Shown in pieces: positions 18,201 through 24,942 of a DNA stretch of 64,000 nt. Positions within the stretch are counted from its first letter, which is position 1. Each line of letters begins with the position of its first letter. Position numbers and translations under genes: made by a program. The notes beneath the pieces are model-generated. The model was not told where the DNA came from and did no database searches. It saw only the letters and a list, made by a program, of their open reading frames with translations. The DNA comes from Anaerolineales bacterium UBA2395 (GTDB taxonomy: Bacteria; Chloroflexota; Anaerolineae; Anaerolineales; Villigracilaceae): positions 62,001-126,000 of the forward strand of contig DDSH01000026.1 in the NCBI GenBank assembly GCA_002343775.1. Direction: 5' to 3'.

Positions 18201-21033
18201 GTGAACCAACCGTAACGCCACACCCCGTGACTGTGGGTGCGGTCGAGTTGCTGACGGTTAGATCGCCGGGAAGATTATCAGTAATACTGAAATTTGTTAA
18301 AGATGTATCCAACGGAGCGGTGACGGTCAGGCGCAGGCGCGAATTCCCGCCAACGTTAATTGGACTTGTCTGGAAAGCTTTCGTCAGCGTTACGCCAGCC
18401 CCTGTGGGATAGATGGTAAGGGTTGCATCTGCCGGAGTGACGTTGGATGGTCCCTCATCAGTGGTCAAACCGCCAATCGGAATTGAATTCGGATAACTTC
18501 CCGCAGTTGCGCCGGTTACCGGCACAATAATGGTACACGTGTTATTTGTCGGCGGTGAGGCGCTGGCAGGAATCGTCCCCCCCACCAATTCGATCACTGT
18601 ATCGCCTGCCGTCAGCGCGTTACCGGAGCCATCCTCCAACGAACCGCTACAGTTGTTAATGGGAGCAGGGGATGCCGCCACCGACAAACCTGCTGGCAAA
18701 GTATCGATAAAACCGACATCCGTATACGCCGAACCCGTGGGATTCCGCAGAGTAATCGTCAGCGTGCTGGTTCCGTTGGCTTGGATGCTGGTTGGAGAGA
18801 ATGCTTTAATAATACTGACTGCACTAACAGTAATATCGGCGCTTGGGCTATTACTGTTGGTCGGTCCCTGGTCCGTATCCAGATCGCCGGCAGGAATGGT
18901 ATTTGTGTACGTCCCTGCAGAAGCGGTCGATAAAGCCGTAATGTTGAACACCAACGTACAACTACTCGGACCAGCTGGCAACGAGCCGCCGGTAAGTGTA
19001 ACAGAACTGGCTGTGCTGGTAACCACTCCGCCATTACACTGAGGCGATGTTGGTGTGCCGACAACCGTCAAACCAGCAGGAAGAGTGTCGGTGAGGTTGA
19101 TACCCGTCAACGCACCGCCTGTGGCAGGGTTGGTGATCGTGATCGTCACCGTACTATTCTGACCGGCAACGATCGGGCTCGTCCCAAACGATTTCGCCAC
19201 ACTGACCGTAGTTACAGTGACATTTGCAGAAGCCGGGGAAGAATTTGTCCCACCCTCCGCAGTGACAATGTTATTAGCGGGGATCGTATTTGTATAAGGA
19301 CCCGCCGCCGGGGCATCTCCATCGGTCGTGACATCCACCGTGATCGTACAAGTCCCCGGACTGGCAATCGAACCGCCGGGAATCGTGCCATTCGTCAGGG
19401 TCACTGTGCGGGTCGGCGAACCAGACAGGGTGACAACCCCCGGATCCAAAAATGCGTTACATGTGGTCGTGGGTGTCCCTGTAAATCTTAAATTACTGTT
19501 CGGAGCGGTCGGTAGGATATCGGTAAGGACCGCATCTGTAAATTCATTTGCCGACGGGTTGCGAATCGTGATCGTCAATGTGCTGGTCGAACCAGCAGCA
19601 AAGGTCGTCGGGGAAAACGCCTTCGACACCTCAAGCCCTTCCACAGCAAGGTTTGCACTGGCGGGTAAATGATTGGAATTTCCCTGATCGGTCGTCATTG
19701 CACCGGCAGGAATGGTATTAGTGTATGTTCCCTCATCCGTATCCATTGGTGCGGTCACATCCACCGTAATGGTACAGGTGGTATTCGGCGGGATCGAACC
19801 GCCGGTCATCCGTACCGACGTATCGCCTGCATCCAAAGTTCCGCCGCCTCCATCTGTAAAGGATGGAGCGCCGCATCCTGTCGTCGAGGTATTGACCGGG
19901 CTGGCAATTTCCAACCCTGTGGGCAGATTATCCGTGATCGCCACACCGGTGTAATTAAAATCAGCAGGGTTTTCGATCGTAATCGTCAACTGAGAAACCC
20001 CACCAACAGCGATTGGTGAAGGTGAAAAGGATTTACTCAAGTTGAACGCCTGAACATTCAACGGCGCTGAAGCAGGGGATGCGTTGGTAACACCCTGCTG
20101 GGTCTGGATCGAGCCGGAACCTGGAGGACCCGCCGGAATGGTATTGGTGTAGGCATCCTCCAATACAGAAGTTACACCGACCGTAATGACACAATTGGAA
20201 TTACTGGCGATGGTTCCATTGTTCAGGGATACGGCGGTATCACCTGCCGCCAGCGCAGGTCCACCCAGAGTGGAAGATAAAGTCCCGGCACCGCAGCCCG
20301 TCAGGCTGGTGGTAAGCGGAGTCGCAACAACAACCCCAACCGGCAGCGTATCGGTGAAGGTGGTGTTGGTCAGTGCTGCGTTCAAGTCATTGTTACGGAT
20401 CGTGATCGTCAGAGTACTTAACTGCCCGACGAAAATCGTATTTGGAGAAAACCCCTTACTGACCGAAGGTGGTTGAACCGCCACAACGTTCAAGGTTGCG
20501 CTGGCCGGGGTTGTGTTTGTAATCGCAACTTGGGTCGGTGGAATAGTTGTGTCTTCCGGGTCGATAGTGAAAGCCACCAGTTCAGAGGCGGGGATGGTGT
20601 TGATCAGATTCCCGGGTGTGGTGGAGGTAACGCTTACCTCAACATAACAACTGCCCGGGTTGCTGCCCACTTGCCCTGGAACCGTACCGCCCGTCAAACG
20701 GATCGAGGTATCCCCAGGGTCAACCGTACCGCCAGAACCATCCGTCACCGTACCGGAACAAGTCTGGTCAACATTCGGCGGGTTAGCGATCGATAACCCG
20801 GGTTGGACACCAACCAGATTATCCAACCATCCCGCACCTGTCAAATCGTTTGCATTTGGGTTATAGATGGTCACCCTCAAACGCGATATTCCCCCAGAGG
20901 TGATGGAGATTGGCGTAAAACTCTTATTGATCTCTGCCGGGTACGTCAATGCCCGTACCGTGGTGACGGGACCCAAAAAGAGTGAACCAATCAAGGCGAG
21001 CACCAACGCTAATAACTTGAATGACTTCAACAT
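12229..21033 (-). CDS. Giant secreted repeat protein with LPATG motif and C-terminal sortase domain
   Basis: The 2934-residue product has a signal peptide (about residues 1-28). Ten DUF11-like (DUF7933-like) repeats of about 140 residues span roughly 30-1435, each opening with a K-x-F-x-P motif and STLTITI-like strand. Six SdrD-B-like domains span 1436 to about 2418 as three alternating A-B pairs (A begins SLGNRVWYDT, B begins LGNQIF), with D-x-N-x-N-x loops that look Ca-binding. Two classic DUF11 domains follow, then LPATG (2756-2760) and a sortase domain (about 2775-2934) with His2835 (LTSHVV), Cys2898 (LLTCK) and Arg2911 (ANRIAV). No C-terminal membrane anchor follows. It is one uninterrupted frame, transcribed alone behind a structured leader. 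The domains are clear; anchoring or self-linking is inference. Confidence 0.93.
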   Translation of the reverse strand: MLKSFKLLALVLALIGSLFLGPVTTVRALTYPAEINKSFTPISITSGGISRLRVTIYNPNANDLTGAGWLDNLVGVQPGLSIANPPNVDQTCSGTVTDGSGGTVDPGDTSIRLTGGTVPGQVGSNPGSCYVEVSVTSTTPGNLINTIPASELVAFTIDPEDTTIPPTQVAITNTTPASATLNVVAVQPPSVSKGFSPNTIFVGQLSTLTITIRNNDLNAALTNTTFTDTLPVGVVVATPLTTSLTGCGAGTLSSTLGGPALAAGDTAVSLNNGTIASNSNCVITVGVTSVLEDAYTNTIPAGPPGSGSIQTQQGVTNASPASAPLNVQAFNLSKSFSPSPIAVGGVSQLTITIENPADFNYTGVAITDNLPTGLEIASPVNTSTTGCGAPSFTDGGGGTLDAGDTSVRMTGGSIPPNTTCTITVDVTAPMDTDEGTYTNTIPAGAMTTDQGNSNHLPASANLAVEGLEVSKAFSPTTFAAGSTSTLTITIRNPSANEFTDAVLTDILPTAPNSNLRFTGTPTTTCNAFLDPGVVTLSGSPTRTVTLTNGTIPGGSIASPGTCTITVDVTTDGDAPAAGPYTNTIPANNIVTAEGGTNSSPASANVTVTTVSVAKSFGTSPIVAGQNSTVTITITNPATGGALTGINLTDTLPAGLTVVGTPTSPQCNGGVVTSTASSVTLTGGSLPAGPSSCTLVFNITALSTASAGTYTNTIPAGDLDTDQGPTNSNSPSADITVSAVSIIKAFSPTSIQANGTSTLTITLRNPTGSAYTDVGFIDTLPAGLSVAASPAPINNCSGSLEDGSGNALTAGDTVIELVGGTIPASASPPTNNTCTIIVPVTGATAGSYPNSIPIGGLTTDEGPSNVTPADATLTIYPTGAGVTLTKAFQTSPINVGGNSRLRLTVTAPLDTSLTNFSITDNLPGDLTVSNSTAPTVTGCGVTVGSPNFNPQVGDTAITLTGGTISAGAQCQITVYVTSNTGSTAGVVNSNVINPGDITNNQNRSIPNPVSANLTVRTVSTLTAVKAFYPPIVNPGGLSTLTITLTNTGASPLVNLTVTDILPTQVVVAPNPNASTTCGAGTLTDGSGGALNGGDNSVRLNSGTIPAQVGSVAGICTITLDVQGLVTGTRTNTIPTTNVVGTIQGTSSTMNAQAGATADLRVQNLTIEIVKGFVPQLVYGGAVSTLNIELRNPNTAAVLTGITFVDNMPAGMIIADPPLFTPSADGDCGPGATITGTPGTGTFTFSGGTLDAGEECTMSISVTMTVNGNLTNTIPAGAVTTFNGVTNGTPTSASLTNLAGASLSKSFAPNPVASGLGSYSILTITIRSTANVALINLGLVDNLPTGLEVAGGSAPAPTTTCNGVLQDGSGNAIAPGDTTIQLVGGTMPIGFSVCTITVPVAGANPGVYTNTIPPGSITNNQGVSNQAPAQDILTLTPYSLGNRVWYDTNNNGFLDSGESGVPGVRVELYRDNGSTPGVFDAGDTFVGFETTDGTGYYRFDDLGADNYVVVIPADNFRDVTGDTVPGNPLEGYLSSGSALSGSSITDSFSPDPDNPGSVDNDDNGGSNFTGLTLNYVAAQAVTLGSGPTEPENEADPSPNPGTGEAVDNQSDRTVDFGFYRLELGNQIFNDLNNNGTFDGGDSPLPGAIVQLYASNGTTEIPVGPDGILGTADDASGGVTTGAGGTYLFSGLPAGDYIVRVTPPSGYSTTDAGNPADSANPNNNVDNNDNGIGTNPGQVSSNVVTLTPGVPGVSTTVDAATATTSNPSVDFGFVPLYSLGNRVWFDTNNNSVIDGSEVGINNVRVELYLDDGDGVYDAGDSFVGFDTTDASGYYRFDNLNPGNYVVVIPTTQFASTGRLENYWSSGTSATDAGAVSDSTTIDPDTGDVDSDDNGITAFTGNSINYVSSLAVTLGPGLSEPTNDNDPATNPEPGEAPNAQSNRTVDFGFYQLELGNQIFWDVDTNGTYGAGDLAVDGATVRLFTGDGLTELDSFTTGGDGQYLFSGMPAGNYIVRVTPPAGFESTVDSADTTTPNNNTDNNDNGVGVAAGEVSSNPFAMTPGAAGVSNILTDSTGTTRNPSLDFGFIPDSTLEFSLGNRVWYDTDNDGTINGSEVGVNGVRVELYQDNGTLPGVYDAGDTFLEFDTTDPSGYYRFDDLPAGQYVVLIPASQFGAGGPLDGYLSSGTVISNDGTVADGIGPDPDVNVADSDDNGTSTFISSTLSFVSSQAVTLGPSAIEPTGETDALPNPDVGEEPDNQSNRTVDFGFYRLQLSNQIFIDVDNDGFFNAGNGDLPLAGARVQLFTGDGLVEIRVGPDGIWGTADDAVGGVVTGVDGQYLFSGLPEGDYIVRVTPPTGYASTADINPDTNTPNNNVNHNDNGVGVGTGQVSSNPVSLIPGVTGASTTVTNSTGTTQNPSMDFGFTPTNGFLKTIVGTNEPHTTGANVAIGEIVTYQITVDLLAGTPLNNVVVTDNMDRGLAFVDCDAVVLDGVPITATVCPPTVSAVGDPADLVNAGRQVVFTIGDIAAPTADTTLTISYTVIVLDILENQQGATLNNSATITWSGGSLSSSAPNVTIVEPDLSIDKSAVPNQGVPLGTPIQFTLVVDHTTPESQTDAFDVIVTDILPPGLEYVQCTVQYTAGLAPDTPAADYCNPGTTTTDLIFEWGVFPLGQTSTITFTARLVNSPVTNAASVAWTSLPIDPQLSGLPFQLSTHNIYSTERWYDPLDDVDIYSVTDSVTINQQSAGGGDDDDGRTLPSLLPATGFAPGMVTRLPQQPAEKAYASTDVWLEIPRLGVTMPIVGVPLSEGDWDVSWLWRQAGWLDGTAFPGWKGNSVLTSHVVLPNGNDGPFAALGNLQWGDRVMVHAYGSVYVYEVRQNQTVSPSNTTVLQHEEDAWLTLLTCKNYNEASDTYANRIAVRAVLIDVRQDTSPSQTGNIR
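12232..12711 (-). other. Sortase domain within the giant protein
   Basis: Residues about 2775-2934 carry EIPRLGVTMPIVGVP, then His2835, Cys2898 and Arg2911 in the order and spacing of sortase transpeptidases (codon of the Cys at 12340-12342, of the His at 12529-12531). The domain is complete and is the last part of the protein. Confidence 0.88.
12754..12768 (-). other. LPATG sortase-recognition motif within the giant protein
   Basis: Residues 2756-2760 read LPATG, followed by FAPG and a Pro/Gln linker. The motif is about 15 residues before the sortase domain in the same chain, instead of near a C-terminal hydrophobic anchor as in ordinary sortase substrates. Confidence 0.8.
13780..16728 (-). 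repeat. Three tandem A-B SdrD-B-like units
   Basis: Unit starts at residues 1436, 1774 and 2090 (16728, 15714, 14766) give units of 338, 316 and about 328 residues. Within each, an A domain (GNRVWYDT, ending before an NR/DR-TVDFGFY joint) is followed by a B domain (NQIF, ending NPS-DFGF). The A-B-A-B-A-B order points to duplication of a two-domain block. Confidence 0.85.
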
Positions 21034-21093
21034 ACAACCGTCCTTAAGAAATGAATGGATTGAAAAAAGATGGAATAATGGTTATTAATAAAT

Positions 21094-21126
21094 AAAAACG
21101 AAACCAACTTAATACGGCCGGTTTCG
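21094..21126 (-). terminator. Terminator hairpin inside the leader of the giant gene (possible attenuator)
   Basis: On the minus strand a 10-bp stem (21126-21117 with 21108-21099, including G-U pairs), an 8-nt loop and a TTTTT run (21098-21094) form an intrinsic terminator. It lies downstream of the gene's own predicted promoter and about 60 bp before its ATG. Confidence 0.75.
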
Positions 21127-21220
21127 CTCTATGCTCGCCACCACCTGCCCTAACAAGAACATAGGGGCAAGCGACCAGTTCAGGGTGTGGGTCAATGCAT
21201 CCGTAATGCATATAATGAAT
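21127..21220 (-). promoter_or_regulatory. Structured 5' leader of the giant gene, riboswitch-like
   Basis: The roughly 95-nt transcript segment before the terminator can fold: an AUGCAU/AUGCAU hairpin, a 7-bp helix GCUUGCC (21172-21166) with GGCGAGC (21139-21133) enclosing a CCUA/UAGG hairpin, and a possible long-range CUAUG/CAUAG pairing (21164-21160 with 21133-21129). It was not matched to a known riboswitch class. A protein-binding leader is an alternative. The rest of 21034-21359 holds the promoters and nothing else recognised. Confidence 0.5.
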
Positions 21221-21227
21221 TACCTTC

Positions 21228-21256
21228 ATTTTATAGCCAATTGGTACTAGGGTCAA
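21228..21256 (-). promoter_or_regulatory. Sigma70-type promoter of the giant gene
   Basis: On the minus strand: -35 TTGACC (21251-21256), 17-bp spacer, -10 TAAAAT (21228-21233). Start is predicted near 21221, giving a leader of about 187 nt. Confidence 0.7.
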
Positions 21257-21341
21257 CAAGTTTTAATGACAAAAAAGCAAGGCAAGATTATGTCTATACA
21301 GATTGTCATTCAGAACTCTTACTCTCTCAATAACCTCAAAG

Positions 21342-21350
21342 TGATAAAAT
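21342..21350 (+). promoter_or_regulatory. Extended -10 element for the histidine kinase, near-leaderless
   Basis: TGATAAAAT (TGn plus TAAAAT) ends 9 nt before the ATG at 21360, and no Shine-Dalgarno sequence is present. Confidence 0.5.
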
Positions 21351-21359
21351 AAAATTCTC

Positions 21360-22910
21360 ATGTCCATCATCCCCTCCATGCTGCCGGATTTTCGCGTTCG
21401 ACAACGTGATTATCTGCTTGAAATCTCCCGCGCACTCACCCAGGAACTTGACCTGGAAAAACTGCTGGCTCGTATTTTGCGGATTTCAATTGAAATGCTT
21501 GCCGGGCAGGCGGGACTCATCGCGCTCAAACTGCCCGACGGTTGGCGCGTCGCTTCGGCACATGGCATTGCACCCGCATTTTTGTCCTACTTAACCCCGC
21601 TTCTGGCAGAGGAAAAGGTTCGCGAACTGGATGTTAATGAACTAAACCGCATGTTAAAGGAATTGACCTACACTGCCAGCATGGGCTTGCTCAACGGTAC
21701 AGGTCTGCCGCTCGCCACACACGGGCAAGTCATCGGCGTCATCTTCATCTTCCGCAATTATCCCGACCTTTTCACACCCAATGACCGCGTGCTGTTGCAA
21801 TCCTTTGCCGATCAGGCAGCCATTGCCGTCTTTAATGCACAGCTGTATGGGCAGATCACCTACGAGAAGAAACGACTGGACGCCTTGCTTGATTCTGCCG
21901 CAGACGGAATCCTGATTCTCGATGCACAGATGAACATCGAGCGTTGTAATGAAGCGTTCAAAAAATTCTACGGGTTGGACGACGATGAGGTCACTGGCAA
22001 ACCCCATAACGAGGTCATCAAATGGAAGAAGCCGCCACAGGGTAATACACTTGAAGAGGCCGTAACCAACGGCTGGCCCCTCACACCCAATGCCACATTA
22101 TATGTAGAGGGCGATCTCGAACGCCCGCTGCCACCACCACTGCCAGTCGGCATTACCTATGCCCCGCTTCTTTCAGAAGAAGGAAAGCTGCGCAACATTA
22201 TCGTCAGCGTACGCGATATTACACACTTCCGCAACGCAGACGAGATCAAGGCGACCTTCATCTCCATTGTAAGTCACGAGTTGCGCACGCCGGTTGCGCT
22301 GATCAAAGGCTATGCATCCACACTGCGGCGCAACGATGCCCGCTGGGACAAACACACCATCAACGACTCACTGGCGGTCATCGAAGAAGAAGCGGACCGT
22401 TTATCCAAAATGATCGACGATTTGCTGGATGCCTCACGGCTGCAGGCGGGCGGTCTCAGCTTAAACCATGCGGATGTCTCATTGCCCAACCTTGCATCAA
22501 GAGTGATCGAGCGTTTTACATCCCAATCGCCCAAACACAAACTCATTGCCGACTTCCCGCAAAAGTTTCCTGTCATCCTCGGTGATGAAAACCGTTTGGA
22601 GCAGGTCATTTCCAACCTTGTCTCCAATGCGCTCAAATATACGCCGAACGGCGAGATCAAGATCAGTGGAACCGCCCGACCCGACCAGGTCATTCTGTGT
22701 GTAAGCGACGAGGGGCCGGGAATCGAAGCCAAAGACCTGCCTCACATCTTCGATCGTTTCTATCGTTCGACCAATGCCGTCAAGCAAACGAAGGGCGCGG
22801 GGCTGGGTCTTTACCTCGCACGCGCCATCGTGGAGGCGCACGGCGGACATATCTGGGCAGACCCTGCCCCTGATTCTGGAGCTCGAATCTGTTTCTCACT
22901 GCCGCGTTAG
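21360..22910 (+). CDS. Orphan sensor histidine kinase (GAF-PAS-HisKA-HATPase)
   Basis: The 516-residue soluble product has a GAF domain (about 20-165), a PAS domain (about 170-290), a HisKA dimerisation helix with His306 in SHELRTPVALIKGY, and an HATPase_c domain with intact N box (SNLVSNALKYT), G1 (DEGPGIE) and G2 (GAGLGLYLA). It should autophosphorylate on His306 and pass phosphate to a response regulator. No response regulator is encoded in the window, so the partner lies elsewhere. There is no transmembrane segment, so the signal is probably cytoplasmic. Confidence 0.93.
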   Translation: MSIIPSMLPDFRVRQRDYLLEISRALTQELDLEKLLARILRISIEMLAGQAGLIALKLPDGWRVASAHGIAPAFLSYLTPLLAEEKVRELDVNELNRMLKELTYTASMGLLNGTGLPLATHGQVIGVIFIFRNYPDLFTPNDRVLLQSFADQAAIAVFNAQLYGQITYEKKRLDALLDSAADGILILDAQMNIERCNEAFKKFYGLDDDEVTGKPHNEVIKWKKPPQGNTLEEAVTNGWPLTPNATLYVEGDLERPLPPPLPVGITYAPLLSEEGKLRNIIVSVRDITHFRNADEIKATFISIVSHELRTPVALIKGYASTLRRNDARWDKHTINDSLAVIEEEADRLSKMIDDLLDASRLQAGGLSLNHADVSLPNLASRVIERFTSQSPKHKLIADFPQKFPVILGDENRLEQVISNLVSNALKYTPNGEIKISGTARPDQVILCVSDEGPGIEAKDLPHIFDRFYRSTNAVKQTKGAGLGLYLARAIVEAHGGHIWADPAPDSGARICFSLPR

Positions 22911-22958
22911 TTCAATTTCACCCTCCCTTGTTTTACGGGGAACAGTGCTGACGTACCG

Positions 22959-22986
22959 TGTCAAGTCCATACCGTTGAGGTACAAT
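22959..22986 (+). promoter_or_regulatory. Possible promoter for the M3 peptidase
   Basis: -10 TACAAT (22981-22986) with a weak -35 TGTCAA 16 bp upstream. The leader to ATG 23016 is about 23 nt and includes AAAGGA. Confidence 0.4.
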
Positions 22987-23015
22987 CGCATCAATCAACA
23001 ACAAAGGATAAACCA

Positions 23016-24824
23016 ATGCCCAATACCATCCCCCCTCGCAATAAGGTAAATAAAAAATATACGTGGAATGCAGAGAGTGTTTTCAAGTCTCAAAAGGAAT
23101 GGGAGGCCGCCCTGCAAGCCGTGCTAAAGGATATTCCAAAAGTAAAGAAGCACGAAGGCAAGCTAGGAGAGAGCCCCACCGCATTGTTAAAGGGCATCAC
23201 AGCCATTGAAGATATGATCCGCCGCGCGCAGACGATCTTCATGTTTGCACAGTTTTCCTATGCCGTGGATACCACGAACCAAGCCTCCGCCGCGATGATC
23301 GGCAAGGCGCAGGGCATGTTTGGTCAGGTTGCTGCCGCCATTTCCTTCCTCAACCCCGAATTGCTGAAGATTGGCTGGAAAAAACTTGAGAAGTGGATGA
23401 AGGCGGATGCAAAACTTGCCGTCTATCGCCAAAATTTCGATGACCTCTTCCGCCAACAGGCGCATGTCCGCTCTGCCGAGGTGGAGGAAATCCTGGGCAT
23501 GGTGGCAGATCCGCTCAGTGGAGCGGGCACAAGTACCAGCATGCTGGTCAATGCAGATTTCAAATTTGAACCCGCCACCGACAGCAAAGGCAAAAAGATG
23601 CCTGTGACTCAAGGGAATTTCTTCTCCACCCTGCTGGAGCATCCCGACCGCAAAGTCCGCGAGACTGCGTTCAATAGTTATCACGACAAACACCTCGAAT
23701 TCAAGAATACCCTTGCCACGAATCTCTCCACGTCGATCAGCGCCAATGTCTTCAACATGCGCGCCCGTAAATTCGAAACAACCCTCTCTGCCTCGTTGTT
23801 CAACAACAATATCCCCGAAGAGGTCTTCCACAATCTCATCAACACCTTCAAAAAGAAACTGCCCGTCTGGCATCGTTACTTCGAGATCAAGCGCAAAGCC
23901 TTGAAACTGAAGGATATTCAATACTTTGACATGTGGGCGCCCATCGCCAAAAAGAAACCCGCCGTTCCGTTCGAAAAAGCCGTGGATATGATCTGCGACA
24001 GCCTTGCGCCGCTTGGCAGAGATTACGTGAACACTGTCCGCCAGGGCTGCCTCAAGGAACGCTGGGTCGACTCTGCGACAAACATCGGAAAAATGAATGG
24101 CGCGTTCTCTTACGGTTCACCCGGTACGCATCCCTTCATTATGATGTCCTTTACCGACGACATTGGCAGCATGAGCACATTGGCGCATGAACTCGGTCAC
24201 TCGATGCACTCGTACCTGACGTGGAAAAATCAGCCCTTCGTCTACTCCGGGTATTCTCTTTTCGTGGCGGAAGTCGCATCCAACTTCAACCAGGCAATGA
24301 TGCGTGGACACCTGCTCAAAACCATCACCGACAAGAACTTCCTCATCTCATTGATCGAAGAAGCGGTGAGCGGAAACTTCTTCCGTTATTTCTTCCAGAT
24401 GCCCACCCTCGCACGCTTCGAACTGGAGACTCATCAACGGGCTGAACGCGGCGAGCCTCTCACCGCCGACTCGATGCAGGAACTGATGGCAGACCTGTTC
24501 ACCGAAGGCTTTGGTCCCAGGGTCAAGATCGACCGCCCACGGGTTGGCATGGTCTGGTCAACGTTCTCGCATCTCTTCCAGGATTACTATGTGTACGCCT
24601 ATGCCACCGGCATTTCAGGCGCACACTCGCTGGCTGGCAGAGTGCTGCGCGGTGAACCCAACGCGGCTCAAGATTATCTCGGCTTCCTTAAGTCGGGTTC
24701 GTCCAAATACCCTTTGGAAGTACTCAAGAGCGCCGGCGTGGACCTTACCACACCAAAACCCGTCGAAGAAACCTTTGCAGTGATGGAAAGTTACATCGAC
24801 CGTCTGGAAGAACTGATCGGCTAG
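23016..24824 (+). CDS. pepF: Oligoendopeptidase F (M3 family zinc peptidase)
   Basis: The 602-residue product cleaves short peptides in the cytoplasm. It has the zinc motif HELGH (residues 391-395: two His ligands and the catalytic Glu) followed by the third ligand Glu in the FVAEVASNF segment about 25 residues on, and the long helical N-terminal lobe of M3 enzymes. Length is normal and there is no signal peptide. It is transcribed alone between the histidine kinase and the CpXC gene. Confidence 0.94.
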   Translation: MPNTIPPRNKVNKKYTWNAESVFKSQKEWEAALQAVLKDIPKVKKHEGKLGESPTALLKGITAIEDMIRRAQTIFMFAQFSYAVDTTNQASAAMIGKAQGMFGQVAAAISFLNPELLKIGWKKLEKWMKADAKLAVYRQNFDDLFRQQAHVRSAEVEEILGMVADPLSGAGTSTSMLVNADFKFEPATDSKGKKMPVTQGNFFSTLLEHPDRKVRETAFNSYHDKHLEFKNTLATNLSTSISANVFNMRARKFETTLSASLFNNNIPEEVFHNLINTFKKKLPVWHRYFEIKRKALKLKDIQYFDMWAPIAKKKPAVPFEKAVDMICDSLAPLGRDYVNTVRQGCLKERWVDSATNIGKMNGAFSYGSPGTHPFIMMSFTDDIGSMSTLAHELGHSMHSYLTWKNQPFVYSGYSLFVAEVASNFNQAMMRGHLLKTITDKNFLISLIEEAVSGNFFRYFFQMPTLARFELETHQRAERGEPLTADSMQELMADLFTEGFGPRVKIDRPRVGMVWSTFSHLFQDYYVYAYATGISGAHSLAGRVLRGEPNAAQDYLGFLKSGSSKYPLEVLKSAGVDLTTPKPVEETFAVMESYIDRLEELIG

Positions 24825-24847
24825 TTGTGCAGTAAAATGATTGTTTC

Positions 24848-24891
24848 TTACGCATCACGATATTACGTAAGATGTAATTCGTGATGCGTAA
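24848..24891. repeat. Dispersed palindromic repeat, copy 1
   Basis: A near-perfect hairpin with arms 48-60 and 79-91 of this block (TTACGCATCACGA/TCGTGATGCGTAA) plus an inner ATTAC/GTAAT pair. It shares the TACGCATC and GATGCGTAATG words with the copy at 61297-61327. It sits between the M3 peptidase and the CpXC gene and may help end the first transcript. Confidence 0.65.
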
Positions 24892-24942
24892 TGCTGTAAA
24901 ATAGTGTTCGAAACCACTAAAACCAATATTGGAAGTCAATTC

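Noticed and set aside
21127..21220. Known riboswitch (c-di-GMP, glycine, fluoride, ZTP considered)
   Set aside because: None of the conserved core words of these classes could be matched by eye, so only a structured leader is claimed.
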